DNA of 64,000 nt from Hyphomicrobiales bacterium (GTDB taxonomy: Bacteria > Pseudomonadota > Alphaproteobacteria > Rhizobiales > CAJQND01), in NCBI GenBank assembly GCA_028285595.1, contig JANQOW010000037.1, forward strand, positions 1 to 64,000, in the 5' to 3' direction. The notes below the pieces were generated by a model. The model was not told the DNA's origin and ran no database searches. It saw only the letters and a program-made list of their open reading frames with translations. Every line of letters begins with the position of its first letter. Position 1 is the first letter of the stretch. Of this stretch, positions 33,447 through 43,607 are shown piece by piece. The position numbers and the translations under genes were made by a program.

Positions 33447-34916
33447 TTATGACCCAGTTGAGGCGAAACCTGGGATACGGACAGCTCTGATCTGATGTTC
33501 CTTCATCTTCTTGCGAAGCGTGTTCCGGTTTATCCCAAGGAGCTCGGATGCACGGAGCTGATTGCCATTTACTGCTGAGAGAGCCGCATTTATGAGCGGC
33601 TCTTCAACCTCTTTGATAACACGATCATAGAGGCCGGCGGGTGGTATTTCGCCTCCATATTGTGAGAAATAGTCGGCCAAGTAAGATTCTGCAAATTCCC
33701 CCAATGTGGAATTAGCTGAGTTGCTGCCGGCCTCATCGAAGCTAAGCTTGCCGGGAGAAAGTGCTTGCACCACGGATTCTTCGGTAATCCGTTCGTCAGC
33801 TTGGATTGCACTTAGCCGGCGAACCAGGTTTTCAAGCTCGCGCACATTGCCCGGCCAACGGTACGACTTCAGGCGGTCCATGGCAGCATTGTCCAGGAAC
33901 CGGGCTGGAAGGCCCTCAGATTCGCAAACTGTGAGGAAATGCCTCACCAGATCGGGAATATCTTCTGAACGTTCCCGGAGCGGCGGGAGACGCAGCGGCA
34001 CCACATTGAGCCGGAAATAAAGATCTTCGCGAAACAGTCCCTGTTGGATCAGGCGATCCAAGTCTCTGTGGGTTGCCGCGATGATGCGCACATCCGCTTT
34101 AATGGATCGCGACCCCCCCACCGTGGTGAACGTGCCTTCCTGCAGGACACGGAGCAGCCGCGTCTGCGCCTCCATGGGCATGTCACCGATCTCATCGAGG
34201 AAGAGAGTTCCTCCGCTGGCTTGCTCAAACCGTCCCGCATAGCGCGCGCCCGCACCGGTGAACGCGCCCTTCTCATGGCCGAACAGCTCAGACTCGATCA
34301 GGTCCCTTGGGATGGCCGCCATGTTGAGCGCAACAAACGGACGGTTCTTGCGCTTGCCGTAATCATGCAGGGCCTTGGCCACCAACTCTTTGCCCGTGCC
34401 GGATTCCCCCATGATCATGACGGTAAGATCGGTTTGGGTCAGCCGCGCTATGATCCGGTAAATGTCCTGCATGGCAGCCGAGCGGCCGATGATCGGCAGT
34501 ACCTGTTCGTTGGCATCGGTGGTGGCCGGGGCGGCCTGCCGCGCAGCGACCTGTTCCAACCCGCGTCCCACGACATCCACCAATTCGTTCAGGTCGAACG
34601 GCTTGGGCAAGTACTCGTAAGCTCCCCGTTCGGCTGCGGTGATTGCTGTCATGATGGTGTTCTGCGCGCTCATCACCACAATGGGCAATTCGGGGCGGAA
34701 CTTTTTGATGCGCGGGAGAATGTCAAAGATGTTGCTATCGGGCAGCATAACATCGGTAACGATCAAATCGCCCTCGCCCTCCGCTGCCCAGCGCCAGAGG
34801 GTGGCAGCATTACCGGTGGAGCGCACTTCATAGCCTGCCCGGGCCAAGGCCTGATTGAGAACCGTCCTGATCGCGGTGTCATCGTCGGCAACGAGGATCT
34901 TCTTTGGAACACTCAT
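33447..34916 (-). CDS. ntrC: Nitrogen regulator NtrC (sigma-54 activator)
   Basis: 489 residues from the ATG at 34916, which overlaps the ntrB stop (ATGA). Receiver with D55 ([10 protein letters not shown]); AAA+ domain with [14 protein letters not shown] and an intact GAFTGA loop ([13 protein letters not shown]), so able to drive sigma-54 open-complex formation; and a Fis HTH ([17 protein letters not shown]). Activates genes such as glnBA, whose sigma-54 promoter lies at 56166 in this window. Phosphorylated by NtrB. Confidence 0.97.
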   Translation of the reverse strand: MSVPKKILVADDDTAIRTVLNQALARAGYEVRSTGNAATLWRWAAEGEGDLIVTDVMLPDSNIFDILPRIKKFRPELPIVVMSAQNTIMTAITAAERGAYEYLPKPFDLNELVDVVGRGLEQVAARQAAPATTDANEQVLPIIGRSAAMQDIYRIIARLTQTDLTVMIMGESGTGKELVAKALHDYGKRKNRPFVALNMAAIPRDLIESELFGHEKGAFTGAGARYAGRFEQASGGTLFLDEIGDMPMEAQTRLLRVLQEGTFTTVGGSRSIKADVRIIAATHRDLDRLIQQGLFREDLYFRLNVVPLRLPPLRERSEDIPDLVRHFLTVCESEGLPARFLDNAAMDRLKSYRWPGNVRELENLVRRLSAIQADERITEESVVQALSPGKLSFDEAGSNSANSTLGEFAESYLADYFSQYGGEIPPAGLYDRVIKEVEEPLINAALSAVNGNQLRASELLGINRNTLRKKMKEHQIRAVRIPGFASTGS

Positions 34917-36049
34917 GATGCGTCCTGTTTTTCCGATCTGGTGGAGGTTGGGGCATACATGGGAAGCAACATGCGGAACACTGTGCGGCGCGGTTGGGAT
35001 GCGCATTCGATAACCCCGCCATGGTCCCGAACAATCTTTGCCACCAGGGCAAGGCCCAGGCCTTTTCCCGAAGCCCGGGTCGTGACGAACGGTTCGAACA
35101 GATGGGGCATCAGATCGTCCGGCACACCGGGTCCATTATCTTCAACACGGATCTCAAGAGGCAAGCTGACCTTGCCCGGAGCACCCGCTACGGACATTCG
35201 GATCCCAGGACGAAAGGAGGTGGCCAGACTGATCTCACCCGGCTCACCCGATCCTGCAATGGCCTCAGCCGCGTTTTTCACCAGATTGAGGCAAACCTGA
35301 ACCAGTTGATCCCGATTGCCGGAAATCAAGGGGAGGGACGGATCGTAAACCTCCACAATGGGGACATTGGAGGCAAAGCCGGCCTTCGCCAGCTCCTTTA
35401 CATGGCCCAGAACCGCGTGAATGTTGACCGGCTCGGTCTCCAGAGGCCGCTCGTCTGAGAACACCTCCATCTGATCGACCAGTGTGCAAATGCGGTCCGT
35501 CTCATCGCAAATCAATCGGGTCAGCGCAGCACTTTCTTCATCAACCGCCATTTCCAGGAGTTGGGCCGCCCCGCGGATCCCCGACAGAGGATTCTTGATC
35601 TCATGGGCCAACATAGAGGCCATGCCGGTGACCGAGCGGGCGGCGCTGCGATGGGTCAACTGCCGATCTATCTTTTGCGCCATGCTGCGTTCCTGCAGCA
35701 GGACAAGGCACTGGTCAGGTAGCTGATCGCCAATGGGCGAAACCTGCAGATCCACCAGCCGCTCGCCCCCGGTTTGAGGCGTGCCAATGTCCACATTGTA
35801 CTCGTTGATGGACTTGTTGTAGCGGCGAACCTGATCAATCAGGTTCAGGAGCGGACTTGAGAAGGGAACGAATGCCTCAATTCTGTTGCGCAGCAAAACC
35901 GTGCAGCTTGTGGCGAAGAAATTCTCCGCCGCCGCGTTGGCATAGCAGATGCCGTTGTCCGGCCCAATCGTGAGAACCGGGTGGCGCAGAGCGCCTAGAA
36001 CCGCTTCAGGCAATAATTGCGCGTTTATGTTGGAGGATTCCATTTGCAT
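34913..36049 (-). CDS. ntrB: Nitrogen sensor kinase NtrB
   Basis: 378 residues, soluble. PAS domain ([20 protein letters not shown]), HisKA with [18 protein letters not shown], HATPase with [10 protein letters not shown] and GKGLGLALV. Its kinase/phosphatase balance toward NtrC is set by GlnB. Overlaps ntrC by four bases and is separated from dusB by three, so dusB-ntrB-ntrC are one transcript. Confidence 0.96.
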   Translation of the reverse strand: MQMESSNINAQLLPEAVLGALRHPVLTIGPDNGICYANAAAENFFATSCTVLLRNRIEAFVPFSSPLLNLIDQVRRYNKSINEYNVDIGTPQTGGERLVDLQVSPIGDQLPDQCLVLLQERSMAQKIDRQLTHRSAARSVTGMASMLAHEIKNPLSGIRGAAQLLEMAVDEESAALTRLICDETDRICTLVDQMEVFSDERPLETEPVNIHAVLGHVKELAKAGFASNVPIVEVYDPSLPLISGNRDQLVQVCLNLVKNAAEAIAGSGEPGEISLATSFRPGIRMSVAGAPGKVSLPLEIRVEDNGPGVPDDLMPHLFEPFVTTRASGKGLGLALVAKIVRDHGGVIECASQPRRTVFRMLLPMYAPTSTRSEKQDAS

Positions 36050-36052
36050 GGA

Positions 36053-37060
36053 CTACGCAGCCTCCTGAAGGTCAGGATCACAAAACAGTCGGCGTAAGGA
36101 CTGCAGCACCGTTTTTGGATCATCCTCCCGGCAGAGCTCGGCGCGCCACGGGGCCACATTGGTGGGAGCAATCAATCCGTCTTCAGCAGCGGTTTCCAGG
36201 TACCACCCCAGGTGCTTTCGGGCGCAGCGCACGCCCATATCGCGCCCATAGTGGGACAGCATATCCTCATAGTGCTGGCAGATCAGTTCACCACGCTCTT
36301 TCATTCCTGGAACAGCGCCCCCATCCTCCCCAAGCTCGCGGGCAAGCGCGCCCGGTTGCCACGGCCGGCCGTAGGCGCCACGCCCGATCATCACGGCGTT
36401 GGCCTTGCTTGCTTCGCGGATTTTGATCACATCGCCCGCGGTCCTGACATCCCCATTGGCCACAAGTGGCACCGTGATTTCATCGGCGACGGCACTGATG
36501 GCAGACCAGTTCGCGGTACCCTTGTAGAATTGGCAGCGCGTGCGACCGTGGACGGTGATCATCTGCACCCCGGCCTGCTCTGCGCGCCGCGCAAGTTCCG
36601 GTGCATTGATTGAGTTCTCATCCCAGCCAAGACGCATCTTCAACGTCACCGGCACCGTGACCGCCGCGATGGTCGCCTCAATCAGCGTCAGGGCATGATC
36701 AAGATCGCGCATGAGCGCGGAGCCGGACAGCCCGCGGGTGACCTGCTTGGCCGGGCAACCCATGTTGATGTCCACGATGTCGGCCCCAAGACCTTCAGCC
36801 ACCCGGGCCCCTTCAGCCATCCAATGCGCTTCGCGCCCGGCCAACTGAACCACCAACGGCGTTATGGTCCCCTGCCCCGCAGCCCGCAGCATGGTGTCTT
36901 CACGCGCATTGGTCAGTTCTTCACTTGCCACCATCTCGGAGACCACCAGGCCGGCCCCAAGTTCATCGGCCAGACGGCGAAATGGCAGATCCGTAACCCC
37001 GGACATTGGTGCCAGAAACACCGAATTGCGGGGAACGATTGTTCCAATTTTGATGCTCAT
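36053..37060 (-). CDS. dusB: tRNA-dihydrouridine synthase B
   Basis: 335 residues, FMN-dependent TIM barrel. Opening APMSGVTDLPFRRLADELGA, the family's GCPAKQVTRGLSGSALMRD with the catalytic cysteine, and VHGRTRCQFYKGTANW are intact. Reduces specific uridines in the tRNA D loop. Leads the ntrBC transcript as in most proteobacteria. The region to the next gene is a 160 bp divergent promoter interval. Confidence 0.95.
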   Translation of the reverse strand: MSIKIGTIVPRNSVFLAPMSGVTDLPFRRLADELGAGLVVSEMVASEELTNAREDTMLRAAGQGTITPLVVQLAGREAHWMAEGARVAEGLGADIVDINMGCPAKQVTRGLSGSALMRDLDHALTLIEATIAAVTVPVTLKMRLGWDENSINAPELARRAEQAGVQMITVHGRTRCQFYKGTANWSAISAVADEITVPLVANGDVRTAGDVIKIREASKANAVMIGRGAYGRPWQPGALARELGEDGGAVPGMKERGELICQHYEDMLSHYGRDMGVRCARKHLGWYLETAAEDGLIAPTNVAPWRAELCREDDPKTVLQSLRRLFCDPDLQEAA

Positions 37061-37220
37061 AATTTATGCGACAATTCGACGTGCCTAATTTTTGGGCATC
37101 CTACTCAGATATGCAGGGTAAAGCAAGGTGGAGCCCAGCCACGAGAAGAGAAAATTTCAACACACCGCTCCTCTATCGGGATGCTATTATCGGCCGAACA
37201 CACTCAGGGAGGTTTTGAGA

Positions 37221-37988
37221 ATGAGCCAGACAGAAAGCAATGTGACCGCGCTGAACACCGCAGATGATTGGCAGTTGCGCGTGGACCTGGCCGCCGCGTT
37301 CCGCCTCACCGCAGAAAACGATTGGCACGAAGCTGTGGCCAATCACTTTTCTCTCGCTGTATCGCCGGATGGCAAGGAGTTCCTGATGAACCCCCGCAAC
37401 CGGCACTTTTCACTGGTGAAGGCCAGCGAGTTGCTTCTACTGAACGCTGACGACCGCTCGTGCATGGACACGCCGAATGCGCCGGATGCCTCCGCGTGGA
37501 GTATCCATGGCGCCATCCATCGTTTGCATCCCAACGCGCGCTGCGTGCTGCATGTGCATCCGCCTTATGCGACCGCATTGGCGGGACTGAAGGACCCCAC
37601 GATCCGGCCGATCGATCAAGTGACGGCCCGGTTCTACAACAACGTCGCCTACGATCTGGAGTTCGGCGGCATCGCGGAAGGCGAAGCTGAGGGCGAGCGC
37701 ATCGCCGGTGTGCTTGGAAACCGCCGCATTATGATGATGGGCAATCATGGCGTGACGGTTGTTGGGGATACGGTGGCGCAGGCTTTTGATGACCTCTACC
37801 ATTTGGAACGGGCTTGCAAGACCATGGTCCTCGCCTATTCAACCGGCCAACCTTTGAATGAGATGCCCCATGAGCTTGCCGAGCAGGTTCGCGAAGAATG
37901 GGTTGGATTTATCGACGGATCATACCAGGATCACTTTGACCAGGCCAAAGAGCTACTGGACCGGAAAGATCCCAGTTACGCATCGTAG
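37221..37988 (+). CDS. Class II aldolase/adducin family protein
   Basis: 255 residues from the ATG at 37221 with GGGAGG upstream. Metal-binding histidines are visible in ANHFSLAVSPDG, HVHPPYATALAG and a later LERACKTMV region; the MMGNHGVTVVG signature is typical. Family members are L-fuculose-phosphate, ribulose-5-phosphate or other sugar-phosphate aldolases and decarboxylases. The substrate cannot be assigned, and lone copies like this are often uncharacterised. It stands alone, divergent from dusB. Confidence 0.85.
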   Translation: MSQTESNVTALNTADDWQLRVDLAAAFRLTAENDWHEAVANHFSLAVSPDGKEFLMNPRNRHFSLVKASELLLLNADDRSCMDTPNAPDASAWSIHGAIHRLHPNARCVLHVHPPYATALAGLKDPTIRPIDQVTARFYNNVAYDLEFGGIAEGEAEGERIAGVLGNRRIMMMGNHGVTVVGDTVAQAFDDLYHLERACKTMVLAYSTGQPLNEMPHELAEQVREEWVGFIDGSYQDHFDQAKELLDRKDPSYAS

Positions 37989-38055
37989 TAAAAAAATGTA
38001 ACAAGCCCTCTTTCGCCAGAGCAGAATCTGCGCTATGCGCGGGGGCCCTCAACGC

Positions 38056-38145
38056 GGAGGGGTGGCCGAGTGGTTGAAGGCACCGGTCTTGAAAACCGGC
38101 AGGCGGTAACTCGTCTCGTGGGTTCGAATCCCACCCCCTCCGCCA
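38056..38145 (+). tRNA. tRNA-Ser (anticodon TGA)
   Basis: Class II tRNA of 90 bases including encoded CCA. Acceptor GGAGGGG pairs with CCCCTCC; D-loop GGCCGAGTGG; anticodon stem ACCGG/CCGGC region with loop CTTGAAA giving TGA; long variable arm; T loop GGTTCGAATCC. No phage or island is attached to it. Confidence 0.95.
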
Positions 38146-38236
38146 CTATCCTTTGATATCTCTAAGATCGCTGACCGGGACCCCATATGGGGACACTCAG
38201 CATGGACGCGCAAACGGGGAAGAAATGCTGCTTCTG

Positions 38237-39448
38237 TTATCCAAACCGGTCATAAAGGGCCAGTAACTTCACCTCTTCGCCAGCCCAGGTATAGTTTTCC
38301 GCAATCGCCTTTTGGCCGTTGGCCCCCATTTGCGCCGCTTCGTCCGGATGTTCCATAAGCCAATCCATGGCAGAAGCGATTTCTCTGGGGCTATTAGGAT
38401 CGACGAGCAAGCCGCTGCCCGCTTTCTCCACAATATCGCGCCAGATTGGAAAGTCGGATGCGACAACCGGGATCCCCATTGCCATGTATTCAAACAGCTT
38501 GATTGGGTAGGACTCAAAATAGTTGGGGGTTGGTTTCAACGTGACCAACCCGACCTTTGCCTCCAACAACGCCTGTTGCACTTGCTCGCGCGATTGCCAG
38601 CCACGGAAATCAACCCTGTTCCAAGCCGGAAGCGCACGGCACTCTGCTTCGAGTTCGGGATTGCTGAATTTGCCACACAGGATCATGGAAGAGTGCGGGT
38701 TCTTTCTGAGATGCAGCGATTGGATGAGTTCGCGTACACCGCGATGTTCGTTGATGCTTCCAACATAGATGGCGCAATCAGGGCGCTCTTTCAGCGGCCG
38801 CACGGAAGCATTGGCCGTAGGGGCCTTGATCTGAGGAAAATTCTGAACGGTCGTGGTGATACTAGGCGGAAAACGCTGCGCAATGGGGGGAGTCGCAGCG
38901 ACAACACCTGAGAAGAATATTCGTGTGGCGACCCACTCGATGATACCGGTCAGCGCAGCGATGGGACGCCTTAGCCAGGATGCGAGCCACTCTTTGTTGA
39001 GGATCTGACGCGGCATATCCTCGTGAACATCGTAGATCACTTTGCGTCCCATAAGACTGAGAACGATACCAACCGGGATGAGCTCGGGATCATGAAAGTG
39101 GCAGATCCTGGCACCGCTTTTGCGCACCCGCGCAAAGACCCGCCACGACGACAAGAACACTCTTCTGAGCCGCGAAGCTTGAGGGGGAAACTTAAGATGG
39201 TTGAGCTCGGGCACCTCCAACCGCCCCTCCATAGCCACCAAGCTCACCTTCCAGCCAGCCTTGAGCAAGCTCGCACATTGCAATGAGATCCGGGTATCAA
39301 AGGGGGGGTGAACGGAGGTGAAATGAACAACGCCGGCGCGAGAGGCACGCCGCGAAGGCAAAGAGTTCTCTCTCTGCCTTTCGTTCGGGTCAGGTGCTGT
39401 CATAGCCGCTTGCTCATATTGGTGTATCGTCTCGTTTGCCGGCATCAA
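38237..39448 (-). CDS. Glycosyltransferase family 4
   Basis: 403 residues. N-terminal GT-B half with VVHFTSVHPPFDTRISLQC. C-terminal half with the GT4 nucleotide-sugar region (PIKLFEYMAMGIPVVASDFP) and its E-x7-E-like motif. No signal or membrane helix beyond a hydrophobic patch (RRPIAALTGIIEWVATRIFF) that may associate with the membrane. Last gene of a minus-strand glycan cluster. Probably adds a sugar to a lipid-linked or surface oligosaccharide; specificity unknown. Confidence 0.88.
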   Translation of the reverse strand: MMPANETIHQYEQAAMTAPDPNERQRENSLPSRRASRAGVVHFTSVHPPFDTRISLQCASLLKAGWKVSLVAMEGRLEVPELNHLKFPPQASRLRRVFLSSWRVFARVRKSGARICHFHDPELIPVGIVLSLMGRKVIYDVHEDMPRQILNKEWLASWLRRPIAALTGIIEWVATRIFFSGVVAATPPIAQRFPPSITTTVQNFPQIKAPTANASVRPLKERPDCAIYVGSINEHRGVRELIQSLHLRKNPHSSMILCGKFSNPELEAECRALPAWNRVDFRGWQSREQVQQALLEAKVGLVTLKPTPNYFESYPIKLFEYMAMGIPVVASDFPIWRDIVEKAGSGLLVDPNSPREIASAMDWLMEHPDEAAQMGANGQKAIAENYTWAGEEVKLLALYDRFG

Positions 39449-39496
39449 ACGTGAGCCCCTATGTCCTCCCAGACCCGGATTTTAGCACGGAGGACA

Positions 39497-40492
39497 TCAG
39501 CTCTCCGGCATATCAAAAAACCCGTGCTCGTTCCTTGGGAATTTTCGGATTAAGTCTGCTGGTGAGGTAAAAGTATTACCCCGTTTGAGCGGTGACTCGT
39601 CCTCACAGTCAAACTCATGCACAAGCAGAGCTCCGCCGACACACCGCAGCAAGAACTTGTTGCTCGGAAACACCTCACAAATATCACCCGGATTGGCTGC
39701 CTTGTAAGGATGAGCCTCAAGATCAGTGTAGAAAATGGAGGCCCTGTAGATCGTAACCTTGGTTCCATCCACAAACGAAAAAGCACCGGAGAACGGCCGG
39801 GTCACGGCCCGAATAAACCGGTCTATGGCGAACACATCGCTGTCCCAATCAATGATACCATCTGCCGGTTCACGCTTTGGATAATAGGTAGGCTTGCCCT
39901 CAGACTGCGCAACGAGGCGTGCGGAACCGTCTGCAAGGGCATGTAAGTTCCGCTCGATCATGGAAACCATCGAGAGCAAGTTCTTACAATGGAGCGTTTC
40001 GGCCGTGTCCTGCTCATTCACCGAGAAACAGGCCGTTTCGGCAATGGGTCCGTCATCCACTCCGGCTTTGTACTGAAACAGATTGGTATGAAACCAGGAA
40101 CGTCCCTCAATCAGCGACCAGTTCATCGGTGACCTGCCTCGACCGTACGGCAAGTCTTGCGAGCTACCATGCATGCCAAACACACCAACCCGGAAGGTTC
40201 TCAGAACCGCTTCTGGTATGAGCCTCTGCCAACCGATGACGAAACCGATATCAAACCTGTTCCGGTCGAAAAACGCTTGGTCGTGGTCCGACTTCAAGTT
40301 GTATTGCTTTGCTGTATGAACAGTCGGCAGGACTTCGTGAAAGTCTGAAAGATCATCGTATCCGGCCACCTCTTGCAACTTACCCTTTTCAGGATCGAGT
40401 GTGACCAAGCCATCAATGCGCGTCGTCGATGTCAGCCGTTGCAAGAGAAACCTGGTCGTGTCCTTGCAGCCGAAAACGCAAGTCCTTGTCAC
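39497..40492 (-). CDS. Formyltransferase-family protein (sugar N-formyltransferase-like)
   Basis: 331 residues from a GTG at 40492 that overlaps the preceding stop (GTGA). A TTG 30 bases earlier is possible. The Fmt/ArnA-type N-terminal domain has FGMHGSSQDLPYGRGRSP and the aspartate in GVDDGPIAETA. In the standard N-x-H...D triad the Asn is replaced by Gly (GMH), a variant found in a formyltransferase-like subgroup. The C-terminal domain is Fmt_C-like (IDRFIRAVTRPFSGAFSF). It may transfer a formyl or related one-carbon group to an amino sugar made in this cluster; chemistry unproven. Confidence 0.75.
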   Translation of the reverse strand: MTRTCVFGCKDTTRFLLQRLTSTTRIDGLVTLDPEKGKLQEVAGYDDLSDFHEVLPTVHTAKQYNLKSDHDQAFFDRNRFDIGFVIGWQRLIPEAVLRTFRVGVFGMHGSSQDLPYGRGRSPMNWSLIEGRSWFHTNLFQYKAGVDDGPIAETACFSVNEQDTAETLHCKNLLSMVSMIERNLHALADGSARLVAQSEGKPTYYPKREPADGIIDWDSDVFAIDRFIRAVTRPFSGAFSFVDGTKVTIYRASIFYTDLEAHPYKAANPGDICEVFPSNKFLLRCVGGALLVHEFDCEDESPLKRGNTFTSPADLIRKFPRNEHGFFDMPES

Positions 40493-41208
40493 TGGGCTCT
40501 CGTCCCATCGAAGGATTTGCAATTTGCAATCGCGTTCTGGTTCAGAAAATCAAAATGCCGGCGTTGCCAGGCCCGGATTTTTTCCGATGGATTGTCGTTC
40601 TTGTATACCCACCAGATTGGATGAATGAGCAAATGAATATTGTCCCCGTTTCTAAACTCTGGAGTTTCGTAAGGGTGTCCGTAACGGAAGGCTCCCCCAG
40701 AGTCGCTCACGTACTTTATGTCGTTAAAGAACTCGTCTTCATATGTATGCCGGCAGTTATCCAGCTGACGGTTATTGTCATCCAGAAATCCCTGCGGTCG
40801 ATGGAGGCTGACGATCGAAATTTTGACACCAGTCGCCCGCTCGAATATCGCCCGCTCCCGGTCAAACCCCTCATCGACGTCATCATACAACGCGGGGTCG
40901 AAATGGAGGCTGATTGTGTGTCCCATGGCTGAGATTTTGGCCAATGTATTGAGACACCTGTCGGACAACAGATTGTAATTGTCAGTGCTCAGCATGAAAA
41001 AATAGGTGGCCGTAACGCCATTTGCGTTTTCGATTTCGGCAACCTCATAGGCCGCGTCAACACAGAAATCGATATCGTGCCGCATCACCAGAGAGCGACT
41101 TTCTTCAAGTGAGAAGAAATCCACAGGCTTGTATCCTGCGTTACGGAACCCCAGCAACAAATCTTCATATGACCACAAGACTGATCCCTCCTGACACGCC
41201 CTGCTCAT
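40489..41208 (-). CDS. Polysaccharide-deacetylase-like protein
   Basis: 239 residues from the ATG at 41208. Motifs of the NodB-like fold: SLVMRHDIDFCVDAAYE near residue 40 with the Asp/His pair, GHTISLHFDPALYDD with the second metal ligands, and IHLLIHPIWW near the end. Resembles the group found beside sugar formyltransferases in surface-glycan loci. Probably removes an acetyl group from an N-acetylated sugar, freeing the amine for the next enzyme. The start/stop overlap with the formyltransferase gene supports a coupled two-step modification. Confidence 0.7.
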   Translation of the reverse strand: MSRACQEGSVLWSYEDLLLGFRNAGYKPVDFFSLEESRSLVMRHDIDFCVDAAYEVAEIENANGVTATYFFMLSTDNYNLLSDRCLNTLAKISAMGHTISLHFDPALYDDVDEGFDRERAIFERATGVKISIVSLHRPQGFLDDNNRQLDNCRHTYEDEFFNDIKYVSDSGGAFRYGHPYETPEFRNGDNIHLLIHPIWWVYKNDNPSEKIRAWQRRHFDFLNQNAIANCKSFDGTRAQ

Positions 41209-41364
41209 AATCGGTGTTGGGCGTGTTACTCGTCTGCGAGGGTTTATCTCCCTTTCTGAGGCGACCCCCACAGACAGCGGTCGGCAGAGCTTTCCGCAAA
41301 CAAGATCATCCCTGTCTCGTGATTCGCTACGGAGCTTTTTGCCCCATTCCGGCAGTTGGCAATC

Positions 41365-42450
41365 TTAGACCGTTCTTGATTTCGCGGCCGATAGGGCGGC
41401 TCTGTAGAACCCACGCCGCAGCATCTTGGTGATCAACCTGGCAGGGTCCCTCAGCAGCATCGCGCCGTTGGTCACAAGAGCGACCTCCATTGCGGCCCGC
41501 TCGGCAACGTTTTGTCTGGCCAATATCTGCCTCAACAACGTGTTTGACGGGGACGCCAGCTCACCAAGCTGCTCGGGCGGCTCCCCATGGAGCAGCAAGC
41601 AGGCGCCGAAATATCTGGCCGCACTCTTGTGTTGAACGCAGCCCAGATCCGATATGCGGGCCCCTTCCGACTTGGCCCGTTGCCACAAACGATAGATGTC
41701 GCACACATCCCGCAAACGCATCGTCCGGCGGACCGCGAGGACGTGTCCTATGGCGCTGTGCATGACGGCATGATCAACAAGATCGACCGCATTGGGAACC
41801 TCTATGCGATCACCGGAAACAACGATCTGAGTGGCACCGCTGAGGACGCGATGTGCCGGAAGCACTTTGTCCGTCTCGCCCCGGCCTACCCGAAAGTGCA
41901 CTTCAATAGACCCCGGATACTCGCCGCCGCTCGGCGCAACCAAACGCGGATAGTTGTGGTGGTAGCGCCGGTTGACCTCATATTCCGCAATCGGTGTGTA
42001 GCCGGACGATATGAGAGCTTCCTGGGCGTGGGCAGCCTCATGGTCCGCCACAAGAACATCGATATCAATGGTCATCCGGCCGCCCGGATCGTCCGCGTAC
42101 AGCCCCATCAGTTCATAGGCCAGTCCCTTCAACGGAACGGCACGCACGCCCGCGTTCTGCAACTGACTGATCACCCCGAGGCACTGACGGCGCAGCGCCA
42201 GGTTTCGCTGCGTGTTCAAATCATGAACCGTTGCCAAAAACTCAGCCAGTTGTGGGGGAATCTGATCGGATAGACCGAGCGCCCTGAGGCCAGCCGGAAG
42301 AGCGGCCGTTGCCCTGTGCAGTTCAGCCAGAGGCACGAGCTGCTGCCACAGATGTTCAGAGCCCCAATCGACATCCTCTTGTGGCCTGCCCTTCGCGACC
42401 AGAGCGGCCAGCAGTTCAAACTGGTTTCGTCTGCTCAGAGTTCTTTTCAT
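41365..42450 (-). CDS. NTP_transf_5-type nucleotidyltransferase
   Basis: 361 residues, soluble. The pattern LKGLAYELMGLYADDPGGR followed by MTIDIDVLVADHEA is the nucleotidyltransferase catalytic region (two Asp in D-I-D), as in the PF14907 family. The rest is helical. It overlaps the upstream PqqD-HprK gene by ATGA. In other bacteria such proteins occur beside HprK-like kinases in peptide-modification and exopolysaccharide loci. The nucleotide and acceptor are unknown. Confidence 0.75.
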   Translation of the reverse strand: MKRTLSRRNQFELLAALVAKGRPQEDVDWGSEHLWQQLVPLAELHRATAALPAGLRALGLSDQIPPQLAEFLATVHDLNTQRNLALRRQCLGVISQLQNAGVRAVPLKGLAYELMGLYADDPGGRMTIDIDVLVADHEAAHAQEALISSGYTPIAEYEVNRRYHHNYPRLVAPSGGEYPGSIEVHFRVGRGETDKVLPAHRVLSGATQIVVSGDRIEVPNAVDLVDHAVMHSAIGHVLAVRRTMRLRDVCDIYRLWQRAKSEGARISDLGCVQHKSAARYFGACLLLHGEPPEQLGELASPSNTLLRQILARQNVAERAAMEVALVTNGAMLLRDPARLITKMLRRGFYRAALSAAKSRTV

Positions 42451-43607
42451 AGCCGGTCACCCAGTAGGGGCAGGATGTCCTCAACTTCGCTGTAGGTCAG
42501 GCGATACCGCGGTCGGCGATTCAGCAAACTGATCAACTGTTCAAGATCATCCGGATCCAACGGGAAGCGACCAAACCGATCGCACAGATCAACCATGGCC
42601 TCCTTCAAGCCCAAGGGCTCGAGCGCCGGCGATGCGCCTGGCTGGCGACGAGGCAGGAGCAGGCCGGCGATAGGATGCCCCATGCGATCACCGTCGGTCG
42701 CAGGATGAAGGGGTTTAGCGAACCTCGTGCTTTTCCCAGATGCTGAAATCACCGGCTGAAGCCGCGCGATGTCGGGCCTGAGGCGAGAGATGGTCTCCCC
42801 ACCCGCATTCTTCAGCGATAGACCGACCGGCATGGGAAAGGCCAATTCTTGCGCCAGATCAAGTGGAACCAGATCGTCGCTCAGTACACGTAAGCCCCAA
42901 ACGTCAAGCGCTGTCACCAGCGTGGACTTCCCGCGTCCGCTGGCGCCCCCCACAAGCCAAGCGCCTTTATCGCCGACCACCGATCCGGCATGCACCACCA
43001 CGTTGAAGAGGCCCGGCTCGGGAATATCGTGACAGAGGATGGCGCGTTGGAGCGCGGTCATGAGAGCGCCGGGCGACTTTTCGATTTTCACCTCGGCAAC
43101 ACCGCATCGCACACAATAGTGCTGATGTGTCTCCTCGAGCTCGCCAATCAGATCGTCGTCCGCCGAACTGCTCGTCTGGAACGGCGCCAACAGCGGGTGA
43201 CAGATCGCTGCCATTTCCTGGTTCGGGTAGGTGATGGTGATCAGTCGGCCGAAACAGGCATAAGTGGCGTTGCGCACAGGCGCCCTCAGCGCAGGTGCAC
43301 TGTCTGTTGCCGCCGTGTTCAGGGTCAGCGCCTTGTGAACACCTTGCTCCAAGCCGTGGGCCAGAGCCGTTATGTCCTCCAGCACCTCGTCTGCGCACAG
43401 ATCATGCGCATCAGCGATGGACTTGGAGATGTCGATGAAACTTGCCCCATCATAAGCCGCCTCCAGCACATGACGCGCTGTTGCGTTCAGGTGAAACAAG
43501 ACCCCGGCATCTGCCGATACCGCAAAAGCCTCGTCTTCAAGCGCTACCAGATCCAGGATCTGGCCACAGAACGTGGTTTCGTTTGCAAGACGAGGCTGCA
43601 CGCTCAA
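42447..43607 (-). CDS. PqqD-like domain fused to HPr-kinase-like domain
   Basis: 386 residues if started at the TTG at 43607; a GTG six bases later is an alternative. Residues about 5-95 have the PqqD winged-helix pattern of RiPP recognition elements (DEAFAVSADAGVLFHLNATA). After a linker, residues about 180-385 form an HPr(Ser) kinase/PEPCK-like domain with P-loop GGASGRGKSTLV (220-231) and VLSDDLVPLD. Two cysteines, YCVRCGV, precede the kinase. The start overlaps the stop of the 57-residue peptide gene, so the peptide is the obvious candidate substrate. Confidence 0.75.
   Translation of the reverse strand: MSVQPRLANETTFCGQILDLVALEDEAFAVSADAGVLFHLNATARHVLEAAYDGASFIDISKSIADAHDLCADEVLEDITALAHGLEQGVHKALTLNTAATDSAPALRAPVRNATYACFGRLITITYPNQEMAAICHPLLAPFQTSSSADDDLIGELEETHQHYCVRCGVAEVKIEKSPGALMTALQRAILCHDIPEPGLFNVVVHAGSVVGDKGAWLVGGASGRGKSTLVTALDVWGLRVLSDDLVPLDLAQELAFPMPVGLSLKNAGGETISRLRPDIARLQPVISASGKSTRFAKPLHPATDGDRMGHPIAGLLLPRRQPGASPALEPLGLKEAMVDLCDRFGRFPLDPDDLEQLISLLNRRPRYRLTYSEVEDILPLLGDRL

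Noticed and set aside
38056-38145. tRNA-Ser as a possible island attachment site
   Set aside because: No integrase and no repeated tRNA 3' end nearby; the glycan cluster downstream lacks phage genes.
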